From the NCBI GenBank assembly GCA_003963305.1, contig RXJR01000001.1:532202-596201 (forward strand): DNA of 64,000 nt, read 5' to 3'. The DNA comes from Candidatus Melainabacteria bacterium. Lineage in GTDB: Bacteria > Cyanobacteriota > Vampirovibrionia > Obscuribacterales > Obscuribacteraceae. Under the pieces are notes generated by a model that was given only the letters and a program-made list of their open reading frames with translations, had not been told where the DNA came from and ran no database searches. Below are positions 1 through 8,241 of this stretch, one piece after another (the first letter of the stretch is position 1; each line of letters starts with the position of its first letter). Both the position numbers and the translations under genes were made by a program.

Positions 1-235
1 TCGAACCAACGATGTTGATGATGGCAGTGCAATCGACCAACGACGAGAGAACGGCTTCTTTATCAGTAACGTCGGCCACTGAAATATCCACGCCGCGATG
101 ACGGAGGTTTTGTATAGATGCGTCTTTCCAATCACTTGAACCGCGAATAAAAAGCTTGGTCGGATACTTCTTATCGACCAGACGCCTCAACACCTGGCCG
201 CCGAGCAAGCCAGTAGCACCAAGCAGAAGTATCAT
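1..235 (-). CDS. NAD(P)-binding epimerase/NmrA-like protein (3' part outside window)
   Basis: About 78 N-terminal residues are visible and the gene runs off the left edge. The protein opens MILLLGATGLLGG, a glycine-rich dinucleotide-binding loop directly at the N-terminus. This is the layout of NmrA-like and atypical short-chain dehydrogenase/epimerase proteins, which bind NAD(P)H in a Rossmann fold. A DVTD segment near residue 60 fits the acidic/DV motif that contacts the adenine in this group. Substrate cannot be inferred from the fragment. It lies on the same strand as the secreted repeat protein that ends at 263; 27 bp separate that stop from this start, so the two could be cotranscribed. 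Sure of the fold, unsure of the function. Confidence 0.75.
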   Translation of the reverse strand, partial: MILLLGATGLLGGQVLRRLVDKKYPTKLFIRGSSDWKDASIQNLRHRGVDISVADVTDKEAVLSSLVDCTAIINIVGS

Positions 236-262
236 ACGACTAAGTCCTGATAGGGTCTCAAA

Positions 263-1930
263 CTAGGGCCACATTCCACCGACACGCCCGCCGCCGATAC
301 CCATCCTTATGCCACTGCCACCGATACCATAGGAACTGCCATAAGGTGAGAAGCCATTACCGAACCCGTTCATACCCATGCCTCCCATACCGCCCATTCC
401 ATATGGATTGTAGCCATAGTTGGGTTGTACGACACGGCGCCCGATCACCATTCCGCTGGTTGGATCAATCAAGTTGCCGGAATTCGGGTCCATCAATAAG
501 CCCGTTTGAGGATCGGTCATGAGATTCCCAGACATGCCGTAACCGGTGCTGAAACCACTACCGCCACCAAGCATGTTGCCCAGCGAATTCATGATCTTCG
601 ATAGCCCGCCGGAGCGCTGCGGTGCAGGTTTAGGCATATTACCGGCGCTGGCCATGTCGGGGAAGTCTGGATCGATATCAGCATCAGGAGACTGAGCAAC
701 GCGTTGATTTTTCACCATACTCGGTGCCGAAATAGGAATGATGCTGACGAGATGACTGACACGGTCCGGCAAAGGCTTGCCCTGCCAGGTCACCTTGTCT
801 TTCGGAATGATATTAGTTTCCAACCTGTCAACCCGCACGGGCAGTGGGTCTTTCGTGTAAGTCTTATTCAAGACTTCCTGCTCGAGTGCCGTTACTTGTT
901 GATTCAACCCCAGACCGGAAGACATATCCGGCACCGACTGTGGTGCAGGCTGATAAGCGGTTGACGGGCTCTGATAAGCCGTGCGAGGTGGAGTGCTGCG
1001 CTGATAGCCACTGCCTCCAAAACCGTAAGATCCCGAAGCACCGGAAGAACCGGTTGAACTGCCACCAAAACCATATGCGCCGCTGGCGCTTGGTGAGGAA
1101 TAAGCCGATGATGAGCCGCGACCGTAGCTGCCACTGCCTGTGAACGGAACATCTTGATCGTCTGAATTGCCGGAACGATTGGAGCGATTGAAGGCGCTGT
1201 TCAGATCGTTGCGGAGGTCACGCCCACTGAAGCTGCGTCCGTCCGCTCCCGGCGTTGATGAAGGAGCTCTGTGCTGCGCCGTAGGTGGTGGCATAAACGT
1301 ATCATCATCGTCAGCCCAATCGGCACCGGCGGGCACCTGCTTGGTTATATCCACGCCGGTTCTGCTTTTCAGGGCGTCAACCCGATCGCTCAGGTCGGTA
1401 CTGCTTGATGGTTTACCGAATACTTTCGTCTCCAGCCGCGCCAGACGTTGATCGACTGGCTCAGAAGCAAACTCTTTACCGAGAAGCCGCTGCTCCATTG
1501 CTGAAACTTGAGGGTATTTAGTGCCGTCAGCAACAGCCTGAGGTGGACGCGACTTGCTCGGTGGAGCCATCGGCACGTCTTGCGCGTCACCGGCCGCGGT
1601 TGTGTTGCTGCCACTTGCAGCCGCGGGCACGTCGGGCACGCTGTTCAAGCCGGGAACAGCCTGAATCAACTTGGAAAGCCTTTCGCCGTCAGGACCGCTT
1701 TTGGCTTCACCGAAAACCATCTTCTCAATGCGTTCAAGACGCTGCGGAAGAGGGTCTTTCGGATAAGTATGCTCAAAAAACTTCTTTTCCAGCTTCGGTA
1801 CATTCGGGTCGGCACTATCGGCATCGGCGGCGAAGCAAGGCATTGAAGCTTGCCAGAAAGTAGCGACAAGCGCAAACTGCATTGCCAGTCCAATCGTACG
1901 AGCTAATAGTTTCTGATTCTTACCCTTCAT
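263..1930 (-). CDS. Secreted protein with three LE/DPLPxRLxRLE repeats and Gly-rich tail
   Basis: A 555-residue protein with a hydrophobic signal peptide ending near a CFAADA site (about residues 32-36), so exported. Three copies of a roughly 42-residue module are visible (about residues 46-90, 143-187 and 350-393). Each follows the pattern LE...Y..DPLP.RL.RLE..VFG......DR...L. Between them lie Ser/Gly/Tyr-rich linkers. The C-terminal part has three short DP-[QNT]-[ST]-G repeats and ends in a GMGGMGG-type low-complexity tail. I do not know a named family for the module; its amphipathic Leu/Arg pattern suggests helical hairpins. The role could be surface or envelope structure; this is inference from the secretion signal and composition only. 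Confidence 0.75.
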   Translation of the reverse strand: MKGKNQKLLARTIGLAMQFALVATFWQASMPCFAADADSADPNVPKLEKKFFEHTYPKDPLPQRLERIEKMVFGEAKSGPDGERLSKLIQAVPGLNSVPDVPAAASGSNTTAAGDAQDVPMAPPSKSRPPQAVADGTKYPQVSAMEQRLLGKEFASEPVDQRLARLETKVFGKPSSSTDLSDRVDALKSRTGVDITKQVPAGADWADDDDTFMPPPTAQHRAPSSTPGADGRSFSGRDLRNDLNSAFNRSNRSGNSDDQDVPFTGSGSYGRGSSSAYSSPSASGAYGFGGSSTGSSGASGSYGFGGSGYQRSTPPRTAYQSPSTAYQPAPQSVPDMSSGLGLNQQVTALEQEVLNKTYTKDPLPVRVDRLETNIIPKDKVTWQGKPLPDRVSHLVSIIPISAPSMVKNQRVAQSPDADIDPDFPDMASAGNMPKPAPQRSGGLSKIMNSLGNMLGGGSGFSTGYGMSGNLMTDPQTGLLMDPNSGNLIDPTSGMVIGRRVVQPNYGYNPYGMGGMGGMGMNGFGNGFSPYGSSYGIGGSGIRMGIGGGRVGGMWP

Positions 1931-2299
1931 TTTCGTCGTATGTCGAGAGATGAACAGAGCCGGGACCTCTACTAAAGATTACTCACTTCCAGGCATTGGA
2001 TCATTGGTCAGAAGTCATGAACGCTTATTTTGGTCGGCTTTCTCTGTCATCTTACCACGCGTCAAGTGCCACAGATTCCTGGTTTTCACCAGGTTTTCCA
2101 GCTTCCATAACGGTGCAAAGAGAGAGCTAATCTCAGCAAAATTTGGTAACCGGGTTAAGTTAACAGACGAGCTATCTATTCCATTGTTTCCGATGTCAAG
2201 ACAGGCAATCCCGGCGCAATTCAGATTATGCTATGGCAGGAACAATTGATATCGCTGCATGGAGCAGCGCTATACGCGATTCGCCCGGAGAGGATAAAC
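1931..2299. other. Divergent intergenic region, no gene seen
   Basis: About 370 bp between the oppositely oriented secreted-repeat gene and hutH; it must hold both promoters. I see no convincing TTGACA/TATAAT pair, no clear palindrome and no ORF with a ribosome-binding site. A longer in-frame ATG for hutH exists at 2228 but lacks a Shine-Dalgarno sequence. Confidence 0.5.
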
Positions 2300-3919
2300 A
2301 TGGCAACACGCTCTGCTACTAGTGGTGGAAAGACCAAAAACGCGATTCTTCTGGATGGGCACAAACTGACTCTAGAAGACCTGGAGGCAATCGCTAAAAA
2401 CCGCATCACGGTAAAGCTTTCCGACCAGGCCATCAAACAACTCAACAAAAGTCGCGCCGTTGTCGAAGAAATGCTCGAGAGCAGACAGGTGGTCTACGGC
2501 ATTACCACTGGATTCGGCAAATTTAAAGATGTCTACATCGACCCCGAAGACAGCATGCAGATGCAGAAGAATTTCCTCGTCAGTCACGCTACAGGCGTCG
2601 GGCGGCTGCTCGAACGTGAAATAGTCAGGGCTTCCGTTGCTTTGAGGGCAAATGCCCTTGCTAAAGGCTTCTCCGGCATTCGCGTCGAAGTTGTTGAACT
2701 GCTGGTGGAGCTGCTCAACACCGGCGTACACCCTTGCATTCCGGAGAAAGGCTCGGTCGGAGCAAGCGGCGATCTCGCACCGCTGGCTCATCTTGCTCTG
2801 GTTCTAATTGGTGAGGGCGAAGCTGAGGTGAATGGTGTTGTTTTGCCCGGCTCTGAGGCTCTGGCCAGTCGAAACCTTGAGCCCGTAACGCTTCTGGCCA
2901 AAGAAGGCCTGGCTCTCACCAACGGCACTCAGATTATGGCGGCCATTGGCAGTCTGGTAGTTCTCGAGGCCGAACGACTGGCAAAAATGGCTGACATCAT
3001 CGGCGCTATGTCACTGGAAGCGCAGCTGGGATCGAGAAAAGCCTTTTCAGAGTTAATTCACAACACTCGCCCCCATCCAGGACAACTGGCTTCGGCAGCC
3101 AATCTTCGTAAGCTTCTTCAAGATTCGGCTTTGATGGACAGTCATGCCAATTGCCCGATGGTGCAGGATGCGTACTCTCTGCGCTGCATGCCGCAAGTGC
3201 ATGGAGCATCGCGCACAGCATTCGCGCACGCCCGCCACGTGCTGGAAATAGAGATTAATTCAGCCACCGATAACCCGCTCGTTTTCGATGATTGTGTCCT
3301 ATCCGGAGGAAATTTCCACGGGCAGCCTCTGGCGCTCGTGATGGATTACGTGGCAGTGGCATTGGCAGAACTGGCAAATATCTCTGAGCGCCGAACAGAG
3401 CGCCTGGTTAATCCGGCGCTGTCGAACGGGCTGCCGGCTTTCCTGACTCGCAGAGGCGGGCTCAATTCAGGTTTCATGGTCGCCCAATACACAGCAGCGG
3501 CTCTGGTTTCCGAAAACAAATCTCTAGCGCATCCGGCCAGCGTAGATTCGATTCCGACATCAGCCAATCAGGAAGATCACGTCTCTATGGGCACAATCGG
3601 AGCGCGCAAAGCGCGTGAGATCATGAAAAATCTCCGTCACGTACTGGCCATCGAATTGCTTTGCGCCTGTCAGGGACTTGATTTGAGAACCAGTGCGTAC
3701 GTAACGACAGACGACAACGACATGCCTACTTTTTGCCATGATACTGCCGGCATGCATCCCGGCACAGGTGTGAGAGTGGCTTACGATTTTGTTCGAAAAC
3801 ATATTTCTCACCTTGCTCAAGATCGCGATCTGAGCGTCGATATCAAATTTGCCGAACAACTGATTGCATCCGGAAGTCTTCTGGAAGCGGTTGAAGACGA
3901 GATAGGTCCTCTCAACTGA
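2300..3919 (+). CDS. hutH: Histidine ammonia-lyase
   Basis: The enzyme deaminates L-histidine to urocanate and ammonia, the first step of histidine breakdown in the cytoplasm. The 539-residue product has the diagnostic GSVGASGDLAPLAH segment, whose Ala155-Ser156-Gly157 cyclise to the MIO cofactor. It also has YGITTGFG near the N-terminus and a LVSHATG motif typical of histidine rather than tyrosine/phenylalanine lyases. A GGAGAGG ribosome-binding site at 2287-2293 selects ATG 2300; an upstream ATG at 2228 would add 24 residues with no such site. The usual family length is about 510, so the N-terminus is slightly extended. No hutU, hutI or hutG lies in the window, so the gene is isolated from the rest of the pathway here. 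Confidence 0.95.
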   Translation: MATRSATSGGKTKNAILLDGHKLTLEDLEAIAKNRITVKLSDQAIKQLNKSRAVVEEMLESRQVVYGITTGFGKFKDVYIDPEDSMQMQKNFLVSHATGVGRLLEREIVRASVALRANALAKGFSGIRVEVVELLVELLNTGVHPCIPEKGSVGASGDLAPLAHLALVLIGEGEAEVNGVVLPGSEALASRNLEPVTLLAKEGLALTNGTQIMAAIGSLVVLEAERLAKMADIIGAMSLEAQLGSRKAFSELIHNTRPHPGQLASAANLRKLLQDSALMDSHANCPMVQDAYSLRCMPQVHGASRTAFAHARHVLEIEINSATDNPLVFDDCVLSGGNFHGQPLALVMDYVAVALAELANISERRTERLVNPALSNGLPAFLTRRGGLNSGFMVAQYTAAALVSENKSLAHPASVDSIPTSANQEDHVSMGTIGARKAREIMKNLRHVLAIELLCACQGLDLRTSAYVTTDDNDMPTFCHDTAGMHPGTGVRVAYDFVRKHISHLAQDRDLSVDIKFAEQLIASGSLLEAVEDEIGPLN

Positions 3920-3930
3920 TCTGTTCTTTA

Positions 3931-3970
3931 TTGTTGAAAGTTCGTTGATCATTTGTTGAAAATTCGTTGA
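3931..3970 (+). promoter_or_regulatory. Four tandem half-sites TYGTTGA, 11-bp spacing (response-regulator box)
   Basis: TTGTTGA (3931), TCGTTGA (3942), TTGTTGA (3953) and TCGTTGA (3964) are direct repeats at an exact 11-bp period. This is the geometry bound by OmpR/PhoB-type regulators. The block lies 62-101 bp before the histidine kinase start. A CATAAT hexamer at 4020-4025 could be the -10 element of a start that would be nearly leaderless. A two-half-site copy lies upstream of tadC at 7291. Arrangement seen directly; binding by the adjacent OmpR-family regulator is inferred. Confidence 0.6.
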
Positions 3971-4031
3971 AAGAAGAATCTGGCGCGAAATACGCCTGCT
4001 CAAGTCAGCGACCGAGTGGCATAATGGCAAA

Positions 4032-5564
4032 ATGAACATGCCAAATTTTAGACCAAGGCTGAAGCTCATTCACAGCGCACTGATACTCGTGTCAGTGCCC
4101 CTGCTATTTGGATTCATCATCGCCTGCGGTCTCAATTCAGAGCTGCAACAATCATTCTTGCAACGACGAAACATTGAGCGCAGCGCCATTTCGTCAGTAT
4201 GCATAAGCAAACTTGCAGGAGATTGCCTCAACTTCAAAAGCAATCTGTTGGCAGCGGAAAACAATTTCCAGATCGACAAACTTGAAAAAGACAGACTGAA
4301 CAACTCTGTTAAACAGCTGCATGCCGATGTAGATAAACTCATAGAGCTGAGCAAAAGCAACAAAAATTATGAAGAGATGCTGTCGGACACACTGCCTGTA
4401 GCAACTGAATCACTGAAGACAATCGATCAAATTTCGATTCAATCGAACCAGGCAAATAGCGACAAAAACAAGCAACTTGCAATCGAACTGGAAAAGGCGA
4501 TCGAGAGCTTGAATAAGTTGGTTGAAAAACATGCTGCCGCACTGCCAACCGACCCGAATGCAGCCAAACTGCACGACAGAATGGTGCAACAGTTTCTAGC
4601 CTGGCTTTTGGCGGCAAATATTCTGGTCTGCCCCCTGATTGTTTTATACTTCAGCCAAAATGTAGTACGACGGCTTCTCGTGCTGGTATCGAATGCGGAG
4701 CGGTTGGCGCATAATAAAGAGTTGCTCGAGCCCGTCGGTGGAGACGATGAAATCGCGCACCTGGACAAAGTTTTCCGCCTCATGGCCAATACCATCACAA
4801 GCACGAGAGCTGAGCGAGAGGAAGCCGAACGTGTAAAGAAAGAGTTCGTTGCGATGATCGGTCACGATTTACGCACGCCACTGAGTTCGGTGCAAGGAAC
4901 ACTCACACTCCTGGCAGATGGCGTATATGGCGAGATCTCGGAAGTGGGAATAAAAAAAGCACGAGTGGCTGAAAAAAGCATCGAGAGAATAACTCATCTA
5001 GCAAACGAACTGCTCGATATAGAGAAGATCGAAAACAGCAATTTGAAAATCGAGCTTGAGCCTGTCTCTCTTCAGTCCGCGGTCAACCGCTCAATCGCCA
5101 ATCTGGAAGGATTTGCCGTCTACAAGCAAATCGCAGTCGATTTTGCCGGCACCGATCTGGAAGTCATGGCTGATGAAGACAGGCTCACTCAGGTGCTTGT
5201 CAATTTACTCTCAAACGCCATCAAATTCTCACCAGACGGCAGCAAAATAACCGTTACGGTCAAACAGATTGATAACGGAAAAATAGAACTGCGTGTCAAC
5301 GATCAAGGCAGAGGCATTTCGCCGGACAAGAAAGAAGAAATATTCGCCCGCTACAAACAAGTTGATAAGACAGACGCTAAAAATGAAAGAGGAATCGGAC
5401 TGGGACTGGCAATTTGCAAGGCGATCGTGGAGAATCACGGTGGAGGAATTGGAGTCGACCCAAACCCGAACGGCGGTTGCTCTTTCTGGATTACGCTCAC
5501 TCAAGCCGCTCAGCAATCGATTAAAGTTGAAAGTCGTGAAACGGTTATGCAGAAACCAGTGTAG
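4032..5564 (+). CDS. Membrane sensor histidine kinase (HAMP-HisKA-HATPase)
   Basis: A 510-residue inner-membrane kinase. Membrane helices are visible at about residues 12-34 and 188-208, bracketing a roughly 150-residue helical extracytoplasmic sensor. A HAMP-type segment follows, then the H box (MIGHDLRTPLSS, phospho-acceptor His278), the N box (LVNLLSNAIKF), G1 (DQGRGIS) and G2 (GIGLGLAI). All catalytic motifs look intact. The response regulator gene starts 57 bp downstream and should be its partner. A four-half-site direct repeat upstream suggests autoregulation. No ribosome-binding site precedes ATG 4032; a second in-frame ATG at 4038 is equally possible. The signal sensed is unknown. Confidence 0.93.
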   Translation: MNMPNFRPRLKLIHSALILVSVPLLFGFIIACGLNSELQQSFLQRRNIERSAISSVCISKLAGDCLNFKSNLLAAENNFQIDKLEKDRLNNSVKQLHADVDKLIELSKSNKNYEEMLSDTLPVATESLKTIDQISIQSNQANSDKNKQLAIELEKAIESLNKLVEKHAAALPTDPNAAKLHDRMVQQFLAWLLAANILVCPLIVLYFSQNVVRRLLVLVSNAERLAHNKELLEPVGGDDEIAHLDKVFRLMANTITSTRAEREEAERVKKEFVAMIGHDLRTPLSSVQGTLTLLADGVYGEISEVGIKKARVAEKSIERITHLANELLDIEKIENSNLKIELEPVSLQSAVNRSIANLEGFAVYKQIAVDFAGTDLEVMADEDRLTQVLVNLLSNAIKFSPDGSKITVTVKQIDNGKIELRVNDQGRGISPDKKEEIFARYKQVDKTDAKNERGIGLGLAICKAIVENHGGGIGVDPNPNGGCSFWITLTQAAQQSIKVESRETVMQKPV

Positions 5565-5621
5565 GCAAAACAGAAGCTTGAACAACGCAGAAATTCAGAC
5601 CCCGTCTAAGCAAGGTGAGTG

Positions 5622-6308
5622 ATGGCAAAAATTCTTGTGGTTGAAGATCACAAAGAATTGTCCGACCTGATCAGAGACTCTCTGACCGCCAACGAATGCC
5701 TGGTAGACTGCGTTCAAAGCGGACCGGAGGCACTCAATCAACTTCGCCTGTACGAATATGACCTGATCATTTTGGATCTCAATTTGCCCGGTCTGAGCGG
5801 CATCGACGTTTGCAGAACGTTCAGACAGCATGGGGGCAACACGCCTGTGCTGATGTTGACGGGAAATCGCACCATCGATGACAAAGAGTTGGGTTTTGAA
5901 GCCGGTGCAGATGATTATCTATGCAAGCCATTCCACTTTCGAGAACTGGTCCTGCGTGCCAACGCGATGATACGTCGAGGTGTCGGTCAGGCAGCAAACA
6001 GCAGCATATTGACAGTTGGAAACATCAGTCTCTATATCAAAGAACACCGCATTACGAAAAACGACATCGAAATAAATTTGCTTCCCAAAGAATTCGCCTT
6101 GATGGAATTTTTTGTCAGACATCCCAATCAAGTCTTCAGTGCAGAAGCTCTCATTCAGCGTGTCTGGCCTTCGACGACCGATTCTTCACCAGAGACGATT
6201 CGGTCATACATAACTCGCCTGAGAAGCAAATTGGGAGCGTCCGAAGACGATCCCGTCATTGCCACTGTCCATGGTGTAGGCTACAAGCTCGTCACTTCAC
6301 ACCCATGA
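5622..6308 (+). CDS. OmpR-family response regulator
   Basis: A 228-residue DNA-binding regulator. The receiver domain (about 1-120) has the acidic pair E8-D9, phospho-acceptor Asp52 in IILDLNLPG, and the conserved Lys in CKPFHF. The C-terminal winged helix (about 130-228) has LLPKEFALMEFF, a transcription-activation-type loop, and RSYITRLRSKLG recognition-helix residues. ATG 5622 is preferred over GTG 5619 because AGG at 5613-5615 is then properly spaced. It is cotranscribed with the kinase upstream. Its last 17 bp overlap the 3' end of convergent tadC. PhoB-like direct repeats before the kinase gene and before tadC make this protein their likely binder. Confidence 0.93.
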   Translation: MAKILVVEDHKELSDLIRDSLTANECLVDCVQSGPEALNQLRLYEYDLIILDLNLPGLSGIDVCRTFRQHGGNTPVLMLTGNRTIDDKELGFEAGADDYLCKPFHFRELVLRANAMIRRGVGQAANSSILTVGNISLYIKEHRITKNDIEINLLPKEFALMEFFVRHPNQVFSAEALIQRVWPSTTDSSPETIRSYITRLRSKLGASEDDPVIATVHGVGYKLVTSHP

Positions 6309-7215
6309 TCGGTGCCAGCATCATATAAGTCGTGTAGATCGCCGGTCCTAACATTGGTACGAGAATCAATGGCATGACAAATATCATGATCACGGGCACC
6401 ATTTTCACAGGCACTTTCGCCGCCTCTTCTTCCTTTTTGCGCTTCAAACGATCTCGAATCGCTTGCGCCTGTTGTTTGAGCGGAAAGGAAATGTCGGCGC
6501 CCTTCTGCTCAGCTGCGACCAGTGCTGCGGCAAGACTGCTCAACTCATCAACACCACAGCGATCTGCCATGTTGCGAAAGGCTGTTCCGGCAGTCTTGGC
6601 AAAGACCTTGACCTCCTGAATCAACTGTTGCATCTCGGCACTGATGATGGGGCAAGTGTCCTCAGTCTCCTTGCTGATCTTCTCAATGGCACTGAGTAAA
6701 CCAACACCGGCTTGAGCACAAACAAGCATCAGGTCTATTACCACCGGTAGTTCGCGCAAAATTTGCCCCTGCCGATTTTTGGCTCGGGAAGCCAGGAAAA
6801 AATTCGGCAGCAGCCATGACATGACAGCAGCAGGAGCAGCAAGCAAGAGAGCCGCAGCATTTCCGGGTGCGCAAAAAATACAGAACAGCAAACAGCAGCC
6901 CGTCACTAAAACGCGTATGCCCGCATAGGTAGCCAGGTGCGCCTCGCTGCGGTAGTTGGCGACTGTCAACAATGCCAGGGTACGCGCATCCATGACTGCA
7001 GGAAAGGCGCGTAATGTGGCGTCGCCGATGGCACGACAGAAAAGCAGTATGGTCGAGTCTTTTGGCTGGATAGTAGCCAGTTCGACTGCCGCCCTACGGG
7101 GGCGCACGCGCACTGCATAACTCTCGACATACTGAACGAAAAGCGGCTGCACTGCAAGCAGCGCGGCCGCCAGGACAACAGCGAACAACAAAAAGCTAAG
7201 ACTGAAATACCACAT
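6292..7215 (-). CDS. tadC: Tad/type II secretion F-domain protein (TadC-like)
   Basis: A 307-residue inner-membrane protein of the GspF/TadC family, the platform subunit on which Flp/Tad pilins are assembled. There is an N-terminal membrane helix (about 4-28), a helical pair in the middle (about 95-135), then the cytoplasmic F domain with LPVVIDLMLVCAQAG and LAAALVAAEQKGADI. It ends in a hydrophobic VPVIMIFVMPLILVPML segment and a final membrane stretch. TadC proteins are normally about 290-310 residues, so it is complete. No other tad gene lies in the window, so it is a detached component or the end of a cluster split elsewhere. A two-half-site box at 7291 suggests control by the neighbouring two-component system. 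Confidence 0.85.
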   Translation of the reverse strand: MWYFSLSFLLFAVVLAAALLAVQPLFVQYVESYAVRVRPRRAAVELATIQPKDSTILLFCRAIGDATLRAFPAVMDARTLALLTVANYRSEAHLATYAGIRVLVTGCCLLFCIFCAPGNAAALLLAAPAAVMSWLLPNFFLASRAKNRQGQILRELPVVIDLMLVCAQAGVGLLSAIEKISKETEDTCPIISAEMQQLIQEVKVFAKTAGTAFRNMADRCGVDELSSLAAALVAAEQKGADISFPLKQQAQAIRDRLKRKKEEEAAKVPVKMVPVIMIFVMPLILVPMLGPAIYTTYMMLAPIMGVK

Positions 7216-7290
7216 CTTTTTTCCTCGAATTGGAAAGCTCTGGGTGCTTTTCGCATCGTAGAAAAAGGATGCTGAAGGATTGCTTCAGAC

Positions 7291-7308
7291 TTGTTGAGTT
7301 TTCGTTGA
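7291..7308 (+). promoter_or_regulatory. Second TYGTTGA direct-repeat box upstream of tadC
   Basis: TTGTTGA (7291-7297) and TCGTTGA (7302-7308) are separated by the same 11 bp as the four half-sites at 3931-3970. The box lies 76-93 bp before the tadC start. Sharing this motif only around these two transcription units supports one regulator acting on both. Confidence 0.5.
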
Positions 7309-7391
7309 ACAGCTTCTATGCGGGGCGCAGAGAATCCATTTCGGGATCTCCAGGCCTAGTAAGAATCCATCCTTCTCGCCGAATAGCTGGA

Positions 7392-7517
7392 TTATTGTTT
7401 GCCAGCTTCTTCTTTTTTGACTTTCAACTTCTTCCAGTAAACGGCAAGACCGATGATCGCCAAAGGCATCGCTAAGACGCATGTCAAAACTAATGGGCTG
7501 TTAAATGGTTCCGGCAT
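7392..7517 (-). CDS. 41-residue single-span membrane protein
   Basis: This short reading frame encodes MPEPFNSPLVLTCVLAM and continues with a hydrophobic helix (about residues 9-27), a WKK interface and a Lys/Glu-rich cytoplasmic tail ending AGKQ. A GGGGAG ribosome-binding site sits 9 bp before the ATG. The membrane helix, positive-inside tail and ribosome-binding site together make it a likely real gene although it falls below common length cut-offs. It lies upstream of tadC on the same strand, with about 175 bp between. Function unknown; it resembles short accessory subunits of membrane complexes in form only. Confidence 0.6.
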   Translation of the reverse strand: MPEPFNSPLVLTCVLAMPLAIIGLAVYWKKLKVKKEEAGKQ

Positions 7518-7676
7518 GATTTTGATCTCCCCTTAAAAACAACTTCAGAAACTAGAGAACTTCTAACAACTCTACATCATCAAGCTACCCCACTCAACAC
7601 TAAACGACATGAGGCAGTAAGCTTGAAGCAAACTCTGCCAGAAAACATCAACCGGAAGCTTATTCAGGAGGTTGTC

Positions 7677-8108
7677 ATGAACGTGTTATTTGTATGTCTT
7701 GGAAACATTTGTCGCTCGCCCATGGCAGAAGGCATCCTCAAGCAGCTCTATAAAGAGCGGGCAATCACAGGCAATGTCGAGTCTGTCGGACTTATGGACT
7801 GGAACGCCGATAAAGCGGCCGATTACCGCGCCATCGCCGTTGCTCGAGAAAATGGACTTGACATTACTTCGCATCGAGCCCGTCAGATCCGGAAAGATGA
7901 TTTGGATCGCTTCGACATCATCTTGGCTATGGACGGGCACAATATTCGACTTCTGGAAAAAATTGCCAGCCCTGAGCACAAAAATAAAATCAGGCTTTTG
8001 CGGGGAGTCGGCGACATTAAAGATCCGTATCAGGGGACCGAAAAGGAATTTCGCGAGGCATTCAAGCTCATTAAAGAGTCTATTGAAAATTTAGTTGAAA
8101 AGTATTAG
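7677..8108 (+). CDS. Low-molecular-weight protein-tyrosine phosphatase
   Basis: A 143-residue cytoplasmic enzyme that removes phosphate from tyrosine (or possibly arginine) residues of proteins. The N-terminal P-loop CLGNICRS gives nucleophile Cys7 and Arg13. The general-acid loop is seen as DPYQG near residue 120. An AGGAGG ribosome-binding site at 7666-7671, 5 bp before ATG 7677, fixes the start; an upstream in-frame codon at 7623 would add an atypical 18 residues before the P-loop. No kinase or capsule gene is adjacent, so its substrate is not indicated by context. Confidence 0.93.
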   Translation: MNVLFVCLGNICRSPMAEGILKQLYKERAITGNVESVGLMDWNADKAADYRAIAVARENGLDITSHRARQIRKDDLDRFDIILAMDGHNIRLLEKIASPEHKNKIRLLRGVGDIKDPYQGTEKEFREAFKLIKESIENLVEKY

Positions 8109-8241
8109 CACCGAATGTGATACCTGGCAAGAATTTGGGCATAAGGACAAAATTTTGGTCAGCAGATTAGCCGCTTCAACCAGTGTTTCCGCTGGATGAA
8201 CTGCAGCAGATTGACCAGGCACAAATAAACGGGTCAGAGTT

